A stretch of 64,000 nt of DNA from Nitrospirillum pindoramense (GCF_007827955.1 NZ_VITR01000010.1:221447-285446), one strand, 5' to 3'; numbered from the stretch's first letter, positions 25,605-34,308 are shown. The notes: generated from the sequence alone by a model not told the origin. Made by a program: numbers and translations.

Positions 25605-27701
25605 TCACACCTCCGGCAGCGGCGGCAGGGCGACGGTGTCGCCGTCCGGCGTGACGCGGTGCAGGCGGCCTTGGCCGTCGCGGTAATGGACGACATCGGC
25701 GTCGCTGGCGAAGACGGCGGCGGCATCGGACGCCAGATAGGTCCGCCAGGCCGGCTTGGCGCTGGTGTCGGTGTACCACAGCGCCCCCGGCGCGGGACTG
25801 GCGATGCTGAACTGGTCGCCATTGGAAAGTTGGGCGATGGCGCCGACGCCGACCCCCAACTGCCGCGGCGCCCCGCCGGCCACCGGGTCATAGACGAAGG
25901 CCCGGTTCTCGACATCCACGATGCCCAGCTTGCCGCCATTGCCCCGGATGGACAGGCAAGTGAGGCGGCCGACGCGGACCCAGCATTGCCGGCCGGGATT
26001 ATAGCGGTACAGCGCCTGGCTGTTGTTGGCGAGGGCGAAGACGACGCCCCCGGCCACGGCCAATTGCGCGGCGATGTCTGGCCCGGGCAGCTCCGGCAGC
26101 GCCGCCCAGCCCCGCCCCCGTCCGGAATAGCGGTGCACCCGCCCCTCGCCCACGCCATCGCCCGCGGCCTGGCTCACCGCGTAAAGGTCCCCGCCGCCGA
26201 TGGCGATGCAGGACGCCGGAAAGGTGGAGATGACCCGCCAGGCCCGGGTGAACCTGTCATAGAGTTTCACCTGCCGGCTGGCGGTGGCGGCCGTGCCAAA
26301 GGCGACGGAGGCCACCGGCGCGCCATCGATGGCCGCCACGTCATAGCCATCGCTGACACAGCTGAGGGCGCTTTCGCCCATGTCGGCCCACGCCGCGTCA
26401 CCGCCGGCGTGCTGATACAGGCGCCCGGAGGAGGCGACGCAAAACACATCGTCACCCGCCACCGCCACCAGGGACGGGGCGCTCAGCCGTGTGGGCGAGG
26501 GCCACAAGTGCATGGCGAGGCCATCGCCGAACGCCGTGTCGGCCATGATGCGGCTCCATTCCGCCCGCTCCACCGCCAAATCCTCGGCCGACACTTCGGC
26601 CAGAACGGACGACACCTCGGCCGGCAGGTTGCCCAGCAACCAGGCCAGGGCGGCCAGTTCCTCCTGAACCGCCTGGACCATGGGGGCCACGCCCTGCAGC
26701 TGCGCGCGCATGCCGGCCAGCACCAGGGCCGCCGACTGTTCCTGGCGGTGCCGGTTGCCCTTCAGCTCGATCAACGCCTCCAGCCGGCCCAACTGCCCCT
26801 GCAGGCCGCTGACATCGGCCGTGCCCTCGCCCGCCCTCAGCACGCCGCCCGGCACCATGGACCACCCCAGGGAATTCCAGCACAGGGTCAGGCCAACCAC
26901 ACCCGCTGTCAGTCTGGCCTGCCCCCGCCCCGCGAGGATGCGGGCGCCTTCCGCCGCGACACAGGCCTGGGCGTGGTCCAGGGCCTGGGCCATGGCCTGC
27001 ACATCCTCCCCACTGCCCGCCAGCAGCGGGGCCAGCGCCCCACCACGCAGGGAGGTGAGCAGCGCCGCGGCGCCGTCCGTCAGAAGCTGCCCCTGCTGGC
27101 CGGCGGCCCCCAACAGCGCGGACACCCTGTCCACCTGGTGTCGGGCGGCGCGCTGGCAGGCTTTCAGCGAATAGGTGCAGGAAACCCTGCCCCCGGAATG
27201 GGCGGTGGCCCCGGCCAGGGCATCGCCGACCAGCCGGGCGACATCGGCCAGCACCGCTACCGGCGTGGCCAACTGGGAAAACAGGCTGGGCACTTCCGCC
27301 CCCCGGCGGGGGGTGACCCAGGTTTCCGCCTGCGTCTGGAACAGGGTGAATTGCGCTAGGAAGGCGTCGCAGTCCGTCTGCGCCACGCGGGCGGCGGCGG
27401 ACAACGGCAGGGACGGCAGGTCCTCGAACCGGAGGGGGGGAACGGACAGTTGGGCCAGGGAGAACAAATAGGCGCTGGCCGCCGCCAGGCTGAACGTCAC
27501 GGCGTCCGTCTGCTCCACCAGCGCCCCGGCCAGCTTGGCCAGCCTGGTCGCCCCCATCTGGGTTCCCGCCACCTGGGTTCCCGTCATCGGGCGCGCGGGC
27601 ATACGGACATAGACGCCCGGCGCCGCCAGGACGCGGCGCCGGGTATCGGCCGCCCCGGTCCCCGCAGCCGTCTTGGCGGCAGCCGGCAGTGTCGCGCTCA
27701 T
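25605..27701 (-). CDS. Putative alpha-pore-forming toxin with C-terminal tectonin-like beta-propeller
   Basis: 698 residues. Residues 50-400 are long helices with a single hydrophobic stretch at about 263-290 (LTAGVVGLTLCWNSLGWSMVPG) set between two long helical runs. That is the build of HBL/NheA/XaxA-type alpha-pore-forming toxins, whose hydrophobic tongue inserts into membranes. Residues 405-698 hold about six blade-like repeats, each with a G-D/G-x-hydrophobic strand and a W near the end (DDVFCVASSGRLYQHAGGDAAWADMG, GGVVFALANNSQALYRYNPGRQCWVRVG). These resemble tectonin/tachylectin propellers that bind glycans. No signal peptide. GGAGGAAAAGGAA precedes the ATG. Both assignments are by architecture, not by close family match. 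Confidence 0.6.
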   Translation of the reverse strand: MSATLPAAAKTAAGTGAADTRRRVLAAPGVYVRMPARPMTGTQVAGTQMGATRLAKLAGALVEQTDAVTFSLAAASAYLFSLAQLSVPPLRFEDLPSLPLSAAARVAQTDCDAFLAQFTLFQTQAETWVTPRRGAEVPSLFSQLATPVAVLADVARLVGDALAGATAHSGGRVSCTYSLKACQRAARHQVDRVSALLGAAGQQGQLLTDGAAALLTSLRGGALAPLLAGSGEDVQAMAQALDHAQACVAAEGARILAGRGQARLTAGVVGLTLCWNSLGWSMVPGGVLRAGEGTADVSGLQGQLGRLEALIELKGNRHRQEQSAALVLAGMRAQLQGVAPMVQAVQEELAALAWLLGNLPAEVSSVLAEVSAEDLAVERAEWSRIMADTAFGDGLAMHLWPSPTRLSAPSLVAVAGDDVFCVASSGRLYQHAGGDAAWADMGESALSCVSDGYDVAAIDGAPVASVAFGTAATASRQVKLYDRFTRAWRVISTFPASCIAIGGGDLYAVSQAAGDGVGEGRVHRYSGRGRGWAALPELPGPDIAAQLAVAGGVVFALANNSQALYRYNPGRQCWVRVGRLTCLSIRGNGGKLGIVDVENRAFVYDPVAGGAPRQLGVGVGAIAQLSNGDQFSIASPAPGALWYTDTSAKPAWRTYLASDAAAVFASDADVVHYRDGQGRLHRVTPDGDTVALPPLPEV

Positions 27702-27851
27702 TTCCTTTTCCTCCGCTCAATGGCCCGCCCCTGTTCACTCAAAGGTCACGGGCCGCGTCGGCGAAGGGTAAGATCCGGGCGCGCCGGATCACTCTTCCAA
27801 TATTCTTCTGCCAATCAAGATGCTGATTTATACCGATTTACAGACCGATTA

Positions 27852-27885
27852 ACGAAAAAGGCCCGGCACAGTCGGCCGGGCCTTT
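27852..27885 (-). terminator. Terminator of the pcaHG operon
   Basis: AAAGGCCCGGC (27857-27867) and GCCGGGCCTTT (27875-27885) form an eleven-pair stem with a seven-base loop. On the minus strand a run of five T follows. It lies 23 nt past the pcaG stop. Confidence 0.8.
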
Positions 27886-27908
27886 CCACCAGTTCCGACA
27901 GGGAGTGG

Positions 27909-28511
27909 TCAGCAGTCGAAAAACACCGTTTCCCGGGCGCCCTGCAGATGGACGTCGAAGCGGAAGGTGGGCACGTCCGGTCCCCCTTGGCCCTCGGCCT
28001 GCCGCGTGGCGATCAGCGTCTGGCGCCGGTGCACAAGTTCGATGGAAAGCAGGGCCGGGTCGGCGGCATTGGCATCCGCCCGGTCATCGAAATAGATGCG
28101 GGTGTGCAGGTGGATATTGATGCCGCGCGCGAACAGCAGCAGGGAGCAGTGCGGCGCCTGCGGCCGGCCGTCGATCCAGGGCGTGGCCCCCGGCCGCACG
28201 GTCTCGAACGCCCACAGGCCCGTCTCCGCGTCGGCGCCCACGCGGCCCCAGCCGCGAAAGCCGGGGGCGTTGTAGGCGCCGGTGCTGTCGGCCTGCCACA
28301 GTTCCAGCATGACATCGCGCAGGGGATGGCCGGAGCCGTCCCACACCACGCCCTCGATGCGGATGCGCTCACCGGGCACACCGCCGCCCGCCAGGATGTG
28401 CGGCTTATCCTGGGTGCGCAGGTTCAGGCCGGCGAAGGACGGCAGGCAGCCGATATGGACATACGGCCCGCCGGTCTGCGAGGGGGTTTCCTTCAAATAG
28501 TCAACGGGCAT
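27909..28511 (-). CDS. pcaG: Protocatechuate 3,4-dioxygenase alpha subunit
   Basis: 200 residues, normal for PcaG. With PcaH it opens the aromatic ring of protocatechuate between the hydroxyls to give 3-carboxy-cis,cis-muconate. Family segments include TPSQTGGPYVHIG at the N-terminus, GERIRIEGVVWDGSGHPLRDVMLELWQADSTGAYN, the RPGATPWIDGRPQAPHCSLLLFARGINIHLHTRIYF block and the C-terminal FRFDVHLQGARETVFFDC. As expected for the alpha chain, the iron-ligand set of PcaH is incomplete here. It starts three nt after the pcaH stop, and a strong terminator follows it. Confidence 0.97.
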   Translation of the reverse strand: MPVDYLKETPSQTGGPYVHIGCLPSFAGLNLRTQDKPHILAGGGVPGERIRIEGVVWDGSGHPLRDVMLELWQADSTGAYNAPGFRGWGRVGADAETGLWAFETVRPGATPWIDGRPQAPHCSLLLFARGINIHLHTRIYFDDRADANAADPALLSIELVHRRQTLIATRQAEGQGGPDVPTFRFDVHLQGARETVFFDC

Positions 28512-28514
28512 GGC

Positions 28515-29246
28515 TCAGTTCCCCTCCGGCCGGTTCTCAAAGAAGGTGGAGCGGCGGCCGCGCAGCACCAGATCGAAGCGGTAGACCAGGCTGTCGAAGG
28601 GCACCATCTCCCCCATGTCCAGCTTGGCCACCAGCATGTCCACCGCCGCCTTGTCGGGGATGGTGCCGATGATGGGGCAGCGCGCGATCAACGGGTCGCC
28701 CTCGAAATACATCTGGGTCACCAGGCGCTGGGCAAAGGCGTTGCCGAACAGCGAGAAATGGATGTGGGAGGGGCGCCAATCGCTGTTGTGGTTCATCCAG
28801 GGATAGGGTCCCGGCTTGATGGTGCGGAAGAAATAGCGCCCGTCGTCATCGGTGACGCAGCGGCCGCAGCCGCCGAAGTTCGGGTCCAGCGGCGCCATGT
28901 AGCGGTCATGGCGATGGCGGTAGCGGCCGCCGGCATTGGCCTGCCACACCTCGACCAGGCTGCCCCGGACCGGGCGCCCCATCTCATCCACCACCCGGCC
29001 GTGGACGATGATGCGCTCCCCCATCGCCTCCTCGCCGGTGGTGATGTAGTTGCGGATCAGGTCGTTGTCCAAGGGGTCGAGGTCGCCGTGGCCGAACACG
29101 GGGCCCGCGCGCTCACCCACCGATTGGCGCAGCGACACCAGCGCCTTGCCCGGCGAGCGCAGCACCGACGTCTTGTATTGCGGCGTGAAGGCCGGCGGAT
29201 GCCAGGCGCGGTCACGCCGGACGAATTCTCCAGTATCGTTGCTCAT
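28515..29246 (-). CDS. pcaH: Protocatechuate 3,4-dioxygenase beta subunit
   Basis: About 243 residues. The catalytic beta chain binds the non-haem Fe(III) through two Tyr and two His. These are visible as [30 protein letters not shown] (Tyr and the HIH pair) and downstream [11 protein letters not shown]. The N-terminus [18 protein letters not shown] matches the family. The start is set at ATG 29246 (MSNDTG) with GGGAGGAC upstream; the frame continues to 29318 into promoter-like DNA. pcaHG is divergent from a LysR gene, with a T-N11-A box between them, and is separated from pcaBDC by that gene. Confidence 0.97.
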   Translation of the reverse strand: MSNDTGEFVRRDRAWHPPAFTPQYKTSVLRSPGKALVSLRQSVGERAGPVFGHGDLDPLDNDLIRNYITTGEEAMGERIIVHGRVVDEMGRPVRGSLVEVWQANAGGRYRHRHDRYMAPLDPNFGGCGRCVTDDDGRYFFRTIKPGPYPWMNHNSDWRPSHIHFSLFGNAFAQRLVTQMYFEGDPLIARCPIIGTIPDKAAVDMLVAKLDMGEMVPFDSLVYRFDLVLRGRRSTFFENRPEGN

Positions 29247-29377
29247 CTCTGGACCCGTCCTCCCGGGATTTGTTTTGGAATTGACTTTGGGATGGGGCTT
29301 CAAAGGTGCGGCGCCCACATCTTTCGCCCCACCCTAGACCAATCGACGCTTCTGAAAATCCCATGCGTCACCATATA

Positions 29378-29400
29378 ATCCATCGATAATATTCATGGAT
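29378..29400. promoter_or_regulatory. LysR-type T-N11-A box
   Basis: ATCCAT (29378-29383) and ATGGAT (29395-29400) are perfect inverted repeats separated by exactly 11 bases, the classical LysR binding geometry. It lies between pcaH and the LysR gene and runs into that gene's presumed start codon. It would serve both autorepression and pcaHG activation; binding is inferred. Confidence 0.65.
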
Positions 29401-30343
29401 GGGAACGGCCTTGGGCATCCTGGATCATCTGGCCGTCGACGGTCACCTGCTGCGCCTGTTCGTAACGGTGTATGATGAAGGGTCGGTTTCCGCCGCCGCC
29501 CGCCGGCTGGACATGGCGCAGTCGGCCGTCAGCCACGCGCTGAACCGCCTGCGCCGCCTGGTGGGCGATCCGTTGTTCGTGAAGTCCGGCCGGCGCATCG
29601 TCGCCACCCAGCATGCGGAGCGGCTGGTGCCCCAGGCGCGGGCGATCATGGACGGCTTGAAGGCGTTGACCGCCGGGGACGGCTTCGACCCCGCGCAGTC
29701 CCGGCTGTCCTGGACGGTGGCGGCCAACGATTTCCAGCGCGACCTGCTGCTGCCCCGCCTGTATGCCCGGGTGGCGGCCCAGGTGGCGGACTTCCGCCTG
29801 CAGATCGTCCCCTCCGGCCGGCCCACCAGCGAGATGCTGCGCGAGGCGCGCTGTGACCTGCTGATCTCCCCGGCCCCGCCCGAGGGGCTGGACATCATCC
29901 AGAAGCGCCTGTTCGACGACCGTTATGTCTGCGTCTTCGACGGTACCCGCCGCGCCGGCCCCGGCAGCGCTGCCGACTTCCTGGCCGGCCGCCACCTGAC
30001 GGTCGTGCACCCCTCCGCCGACCCGCTGAACTTCGACAAGGCGCTGGAGGGGCTGGGCATCCGCCGCGACGTGGTGGTGTCGGTGGCCAACTTCTCAGGA
30101 CTGGCGCCCTTCCTGCGGGGCACCGACCTCATGGCCTGCGTGCCCGGCCGGCTGCACGCGCTGGAACTGGCGGACTTCCAGGCCGCGCCCCTGCCCCCCG
30201 ACCTGCTGGCCTCGGCCCCGCCCGGCACGGACGCCCTGCGCATGTACATGGCCTGGCACCTGCGCGCCCAGCACGATCCGGCCCAGGCCTGGCTGCGCGG
30301 ACAGTTGGAGGCCGTGGCGCGGGAGACGGCGGATAATGGCTAA
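29399..30343 (+). CDS. LysR-family regulator of the pca genes
   Basis: 314 residues. The N-terminal helix-turn-helix is LLRLFVTVYDEGSVSAAARRLDMAQSAVSHALNRLRRLVGDPLFVKSGRRIVAT, and the rest is a two-lobed effector domain. It sits between divergent pcaHG and convergent pcaBDC, so it very probably responds to a protocatechuate-pathway intermediate. The sequence is of the NodD/NahR-like LysR type and does not look like classical PcaQ, although the context role is the same. The ATG at 29399 overlaps the right arm of the T-N11-A box and lacks a ribosome site; a TTG at 29411 is an alternative start. The stop overlaps the pcaC stop by four nt. Confidence 0.9.
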   Translation: MGTALGILDHLAVDGHLLRLFVTVYDEGSVSAAARRLDMAQSAVSHALNRLRRLVGDPLFVKSGRRIVATQHAERLVPQARAIMDGLKALTAGDGFDPAQSRLSWTVAANDFQRDLLLPRLYARVAAQVADFRLQIVPSGRPTSEMLREARCDLLISPAPPEGLDIIQKRLFDDRYVCVFDGTRRAGPGSAADFLAGRHLTVVHPSADPLNFDKALEGLGIRRDVVVSVANFSGLAPFLRGTDLMACVPGRLHALELADFQAAPLPPDLLASAPPGTDALRMYMAWHLRAQHDPAQAWLRGQLEAVARETADNG

Positions 30344-30729
30344 GCGGCGGTCGCGTCCAGGGCCTCGAACACCTCCGCCGCCTGGTGGAAGGCGGTGTTG
30401 GCCGCCGGCACGCCGCAATAGATGGCGCTCTGCAGGATCACTTCCTTGATCAGGTCCCGCGACACGCCGTGCTGCACGGCGGCGCGGACATGCATCTTGA
30501 ACTCCTCCCCCCGGTTCAGGGCGATCATCATCGCCAGGGTCAGCAGGCGGCGGGTGGGATGGTCGATGGCGGGCCGCGTCCAGATCTCCCCCCAGGCGTA
30601 GCGGGTGATCAGGTCCTGGAACTCGGTGTTGAATTCGGTGCGGCTGGCCAGGGCGCGCTCCACATGCGCCTCCCCCAGCACGGACTTGCGGGTTTTCAGG
30701 CCGAACTCGTAACGCTCTTGCTCATCCAT
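30340..30729 (-). CDS. pcaC: 4-carboxymuconolactone decarboxylase
   Basis: 129 residues, the usual length. PcaC decarboxylates 4-carboxymuconolactone to 3-oxoadipate enol-lactone. The conserved AhpD-like core is WTRPAIDHPTRRLLTLAMMIALNRGEEFKMHVRAAVQHGVSRDLIKEVILQSAIYCGVPAANTAFHQAAEVF, and the N-terminus has the family pattern RYEFGLKTRKSVLGEAHVERA. The start is ATG 30729 with GAGGAG about 8 nt upstream; the same frame runs on inside pcaD but is not coding there. Last gene of pcaBDC, 11 nt after pcaD. Confidence 0.96.
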   Translation of the reverse strand: MDEQERYEFGLKTRKSVLGEAHVERALASRTEFNTEFQDLITRYAWGEIWTRPAIDHPTRRLLTLAMMIALNRGEEFKMHVRAAVQHGVSRDLIKEVILQSAIYCGVPAANTAFHQAAEVFEALDATAA

Positions 30730-30740
30730 GGATCGGCTCC

Positions 30741-31520
30741 TCAGGCCAGGAAGGTCAGCAGGGCCTCGGTGAAGGCCTCCGCCTGCTCGACGTTCGACAG
30801 GTGGGCGGCGTTCAGCATCACCAGCCCGCTGTCCTTGATGGCGGCGTGCAGCTCCTCCGCCTTCTCCGGCGGGGTAGCGGGGTCCTGGGTGCCGCCGATG
30901 ACCAGCGTGGGCACGGCGATGGCCGGCAGTTGGGGACGCTGGTCCATATCGCGGATGGCGGCGCAGCAGCCAACATAGCCTTGCGGCTGAGTGGCCAGCA
31001 GCAAGCGGCGCACCCGGTCCACCGCCGCTGGCTGGGCGGCGACGAAGCCGGGGGTGAACCAGCGCTCGATCACCGCCTCGGTCACGGCCCCCATGCCCTG
31101 GGCGGTCACCAGTTCCATGCGACCCTGCCAGCCCTGTGGCGGGCCCATGTAGGCGGCGGTATTGGCCAGCACCAGACGTTCCAGCCGCTGGCCGGCGTTG
31201 ATGCCCAGCCACTGCCCCACCATGCCGCCCTTGGACAAGCCGCAGAAGCGGACGCGGTAGATGTCCAGCTCATCCAACAGGCCCAGCACGTCCTGGCCCA
31301 GCCGTTCCATGGTGTAGGGGCCGGCGGGGGCATCGCTGGCACCATGGCCCCGGCTGTCATAGCGGATGACGCGATAGTGCCGGGTCAGGGCCGCCAACTG
31401 CGGCTCCCACATCGCCATCGCGGTACCCAGCGAGTTGGACAGCACCAGCGGCGGGGCGTCGGCGGGACCCTCGATGCGATAGCTCAGATTACAGCCATCA
31501 TCCAATGTGATCAGTGGCAT
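30741..31520 (-). CDS. pcaD: 3-oxoadipate enol-lactonase
   Basis: 259 residues, an alpha/beta hydrolase that opens 3-oxoadipate enol-lactone to 3-oxoadipate. The N-terminal LVLSNSLGTAMAMWEPQLAAL is diagnostic for PcaD. The other features are YDSRGHGASDAP, the nucleophile elbow CGLSKGGMVGQWL, an acid in VIGGTQDPATPP and the catalytic His in NAAHLSNVEQAEAF. It lies 12 nt downstream of pcaB and 11 nt upstream of pcaC, so the three genes form one operon. The enzyme is separate here, not the PcaL fusion with PcaC found in some bacteria. Confidence 0.96.
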   Translation of the reverse strand: MPLITLDDGCNLSYRIEGPADAPPLVLSNSLGTAMAMWEPQLAALTRHYRVIRYDSRGHGASDAPAGPYTMERLGQDVLGLLDELDIYRVRFCGLSKGGMVGQWLGINAGQRLERLVLANTAAYMGPPQGWQGRMELVTAQGMGAVTEAVIERWFTPGFVAAQPAAVDRVRRLLLATQPQGYVGCCAAIRDMDQRPQLPAIAVPTLVIGGTQDPATPPEKAEELHAAIKDSGLVMLNAAHLSNVEQAEAFTEALLTFLA

Positions 31521-31532
31521 GGCGTATGTTCC

Positions 31533-32885
31533 TCATACATCACGGGAAGGCGTGCGGGCCGCCAAGGCCCGGGCGACGAAGTGCGGGGCCATGCCCAGAT
31601 AGTGGGCGGGGTCCAGCGCCGCCGCCAATTGCTCCGGCGACAGGTGGGTCGTGACCTCCGGCAGGGCGACCAGCACCTCCCCCAGCGACCGGCCCTCGGC
31701 GACGGCCTGGCGGCTGGCCTTCTCCACCAGGCTGTGCGCCGGGCCCCGGCCCAGGGCTTCCCCCAGCGCCATGACAACGGATTCCGACATCAGCAAGCCA
31801 TGGGTGATGTCCAGGTTGGCGCGCATGCGCCCGGCATCCACCTCCAACCCGGCCATGGTGTCCACCATGACCCGTAGGCTGCCGCCCACCAGGCGGAAAA
31901 TTTCCGGCAAGGTCTCCCACTCCGCATGCCAGCCGCCCAGGCCCCGCTCGTGTTCCTGCGGCATGGCCGCGAACAGGGTGGCCACCAGGGGCGGCACGCG
32001 GTTGGCGGCCGACAGGGCCACGGCGCAGGCGACGGGATTTCGCTTATGCGGCATGGCGGACGACCCGCCCTTGCCGACCTCCGCCGGCTCGAACGCCTCC
32101 CCCACCTCGGTCTGCATCAGCAGCGACAGGTCGCGGGCCATCTTGCCCAGCACACCGGCGACCAAGCCCAACGCGGCGCCCAGCGCCACCAGCCGGTCGC
32201 GATGGCCGTGCCAAGGCAGGTCGGGCAAGGCCAAGTCCAATTCGTGGGCCAGAGCCGCCGCCACCTCCAGCCCCCGATCGCCCAAGGCGGCCAGGGTGCC
32301 GGCCGCGCCCCCGAACTGCACCACCCGGCAATCATGGCCCGCCGCCGCCACAGCCCGGCGGACGCGGGCCACCGCGGCCATCCAGCCGGCCGCCTTCAGG
32401 CCAAAGGTGGTGGGCAGCGCCTGCTGCATCCAGGTACGGGCGGCCAGCGGCGTTTCGGCATGGCGCTCGGCCAGCCGGGCCAAATGCCCCTCGAGGGCCC
32501 CAAGATCGTGATCCACCAGGGCCACGGCCTGGCGAATCTGCAGGACCAGGCCGGTATCCATGACGTCCTGGCTGGTGGCCCCCCAGTGGACGAAGCGGCT
32601 GGCATCACGATCCGCCGCCGCGACACGGGCGGTCAGGGCCTTGACCAGGGGGATGGCGGTGTTGCCGGCCTTCGCCGCCGAACGGGCCAAGGCGTCGAGA
32701 TCGAAATGGCCGGCCTGGCACTGGGCCGCGATGGCGCTATCGGCGCCGGGGGGAATGACCCCCAGTCCCGTTTCCGCCCGCGCCAGCGCCGCCTCGACGT
32801 CCAGCATGCCCTGCACCGTGGCGGCGTCGGTGAACACCGCATCCACCGGGCTGCCGCGAAACAGCGGGTCCAGCATTCCAGGCAT
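31533..32885 (-). CDS. pcaB: 3-carboxy-cis,cis-muconate cycloisomerase
   Basis: 450 residues, fumarase/aspartase superfamily. It lactonises 3-carboxymuconate to 4-carboxymuconolactone. The superfamily signature GGSSAMPHKRNP is present, together with VHWGATSQDVMDTGLVLQIR near residue 100 and the PTTFGLKAAGWMAAVARV segment typical of the bacterial CMLE group. The frame opens with MPGMLDPLFRGSPVDAVFTD, as usual. It is the first gene of pcaBDC. The 265-nt region upstream should contain the operon promoter, divergent from the RgpF-like gene at 33151. Confidence 0.96.
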   Translation of the reverse strand: MPGMLDPLFRGSPVDAVFTDAATVQGMLDVEAALARAETGLGVIPPGADSAIAAQCQAGHFDLDALARSAAKAGNTAIPLVKALTARVAAADRDASRFVHWGATSQDVMDTGLVLQIRQAVALVDHDLGALEGHLARLAERHAETPLAARTWMQQALPTTFGLKAAGWMAAVARVRRAVAAAGHDCRVVQFGGAAGTLAALGDRGLEVAAALAHELDLALPDLPWHGHRDRLVALGAALGLVAGVLGKMARDLSLLMQTEVGEAFEPAEVGKGGSSAMPHKRNPVACAVALSAANRVPPLVATLFAAMPQEHERGLGGWHAEWETLPEIFRLVGGSLRVMVDTMAGLEVDAGRMRANLDITHGLLMSESVVMALGEALGRGPAHSLVEKASRQAVAEGRSLGEVLVALPEVTTHLSPEQLAAALDPAHYLGMAPHFVARALAARTPSRDV

Positions 32886-32981
32886 TGATCATCCTCCCGC
32901 CTTCTTCACAGGGCGTCCGCACGATAGCATCGGATCGTTCGGAATGAGCCATGCCACGCGTTCCAGACAGCCAAGCGTTTT

Positions 32982-32995
32982 CGAACAGATGTTCG
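32982..32995. promoter_or_regulatory. CGAAC-N4-GTTCG palindrome upstream of pcaB
   Basis: CGAAC and GTTCG are exact inverted repeats around AGAT, about 100 nt before pcaB and 155 nt before the rightward RgpF-like gene. The shape recalls the Gram-positive type of LexA box, not the direct-repeat GTTC-N7-GTTC type usual in alphaproteobacteria. It may be a pca-operon operator or chance. Confidence 0.3.
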
Positions 32996-33150
32996 TCTGC
33001 CGCACAAACCCCTTCCATCACGTCCAGGTGCACGTCGATGCCGCAGCCCCCCTCCGCCACCGGCGTTGTTTGACTGGGCCACCTGGGGCATAAAGGGGCG
33101 GCTCCGGCCCATGAGAGGGCAGGCGGACGGTGTGCTTGGGATGTGTTTGA

Positions 33151-34173
33151 GTGCGTGAATTCTTTCGTCGGGTTGCCAGGCAAATCTCCTACCGCGGCCG
33201 GTTGCTGGTCAGCCGCATAGCGGACTACGCCGAACTGCTGTTCTATCCGCCGCGCCCCGCCACGGGCATGATCGAAAGACGCTGGACGGGGGGCGTCCCG
33301 CTGGACGGGGCCGCCCGGGTGGCGGTGTTCATGCACTACGCGCGCACGGACAGCATCGCGCCCTATGTCCGCTATCACGTGCGCAAGCTGCGCGAGGCGG
33401 GCTTCGCCGTCATCTTCGCCAGCAACACGTCGGCGCTCAGCGACCAGACGGTGGCGTCCTTGCTGCCCGACGTGGCGATCGCCTTCACCCGCCGCAACAT
33501 CGGTTGGGACTTTGCCGCCTATCGCGAGGCCATCGCCCTGGTTCCATCCCTGGAGCAGCGGGAGATGCTGCTGATCACCAACGACAGCGTCTTCGGCCCC
33601 CTTTACGACCTTGAGCCCCTGATTGCCCGCGCCAACCCCGACGAGGCCGATATCTGGGGCAGCACCGACAGTTGGGAGCGCCATTACCATCTGCAGAGCT
33701 TTTTCCTGATTTTCCACCGCGCGGCCTTGCGCTCCGACGCCTTCCGCCGGTTCTGGAACGGTGTCCGCTGTTTCCGGCGCAAACACTGGATCATCGAGAA
33801 ATATGAAATCGGCCTGACCCGGACCTTGCAAAGCCAGGGCCTGCGCTGCAAAGCCTTGTTCCCCTACAACACGGTCACCGAAACATTCATGCGCTCGCAT
33901 CCGCCGCGACCGACACCGGTGAAAGCGGACCGCACATCGCCTACTGGCTATGCGCAAATGCTCGCAAGCCGCGTCAAAGCGTCGATACCCATCAACCAAA
34001 CCCATTTTTTCTGGTATGAGCTGACGGTCAGCCTGGGTTTTCCTTTCATAAAGCGCGAATTGCTGCAAAAGAATCCGGCAAATATTCCCAATGTCAGCGA
34101 TTGGGAGCGGGTGGTATCCGAGGTGTCCGCCTACGACACCAACCTGATCCGGGAGCACCTGTCAGCACGATAG
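33151..34173 (+). CDS. RgpF-like (rhamnan synthesis F) glycan-synthesis protein, copy 1
   Basis: 340 residues. The core ARVAVFMHYARTDSIAPYVRYHVRKLREAGFAVIFASN, then TRRNIGWDFAAYREAI and LLITNDSVFGPL, is characteristic of the rhamnan-synthesis F family of presumed glycosyltransferases that build rhamnose-rich surface polysaccharides. The later HFFWYELTVSLGFPFIKRELLQKNPANIPNVSDWERV tail is shared with the next gene. It begins at a GTG with only a weak GGGATG site. It lies 135 nt upstream of a close paralogue, so the pair arose by tandem duplication. There is no signal peptide or clear membrane helix, so it is probably cytosolic or peripheral. Confidence 0.82.
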   Translation: MREFFRRVARQISYRGRLLVSRIADYAELLFYPPRPATGMIERRWTGGVPLDGAARVAVFMHYARTDSIAPYVRYHVRKLREAGFAVIFASNTSALSDQTVASLLPDVAIAFTRRNIGWDFAAYREAIALVPSLEQREMLLITNDSVFGPLYDLEPLIARANPDEADIWGSTDSWERHYHLQSFFLIFHRAALRSDAFRRFWNGVRCFRRKHWIIEKYEIGLTRTLQSQGLRCKALFPYNTVTETFMRSHPPRPTPVKADRTSPTGYAQMLASRVKASIPINQTHFFWYELTVSLGFPFIKRELLQKNPANIPNVSDWERVVSEVSAYDTNLIREHLSAR

Positions 34174-34308
34174 CGTAGAAGTGGTGCTATTTCCTCGATA
34201 CCGGCGTACACGGGACGTGACGCCTCCCATTTGTATAAATTGCGTTGTTTCCAGAACTGCGGCGTATGGCTTATAGTTGATATTTGAGGCGGGGGAATTT
34301 ACGGTTTC

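Noticed and set aside
20700..27780. Mobile element carrying the accessory block
   Set aside because: No transposase, integrase, tRNA or terminal repeats were found at the borders; transfer is suggested only by composition at 23.0-24.4 kb.
30730..31212. Upstream extension of the pcaC frame
   Set aside because: It overlaps pcaD in another frame and does not resemble PcaC, whose normal N-terminus begins at 30729.
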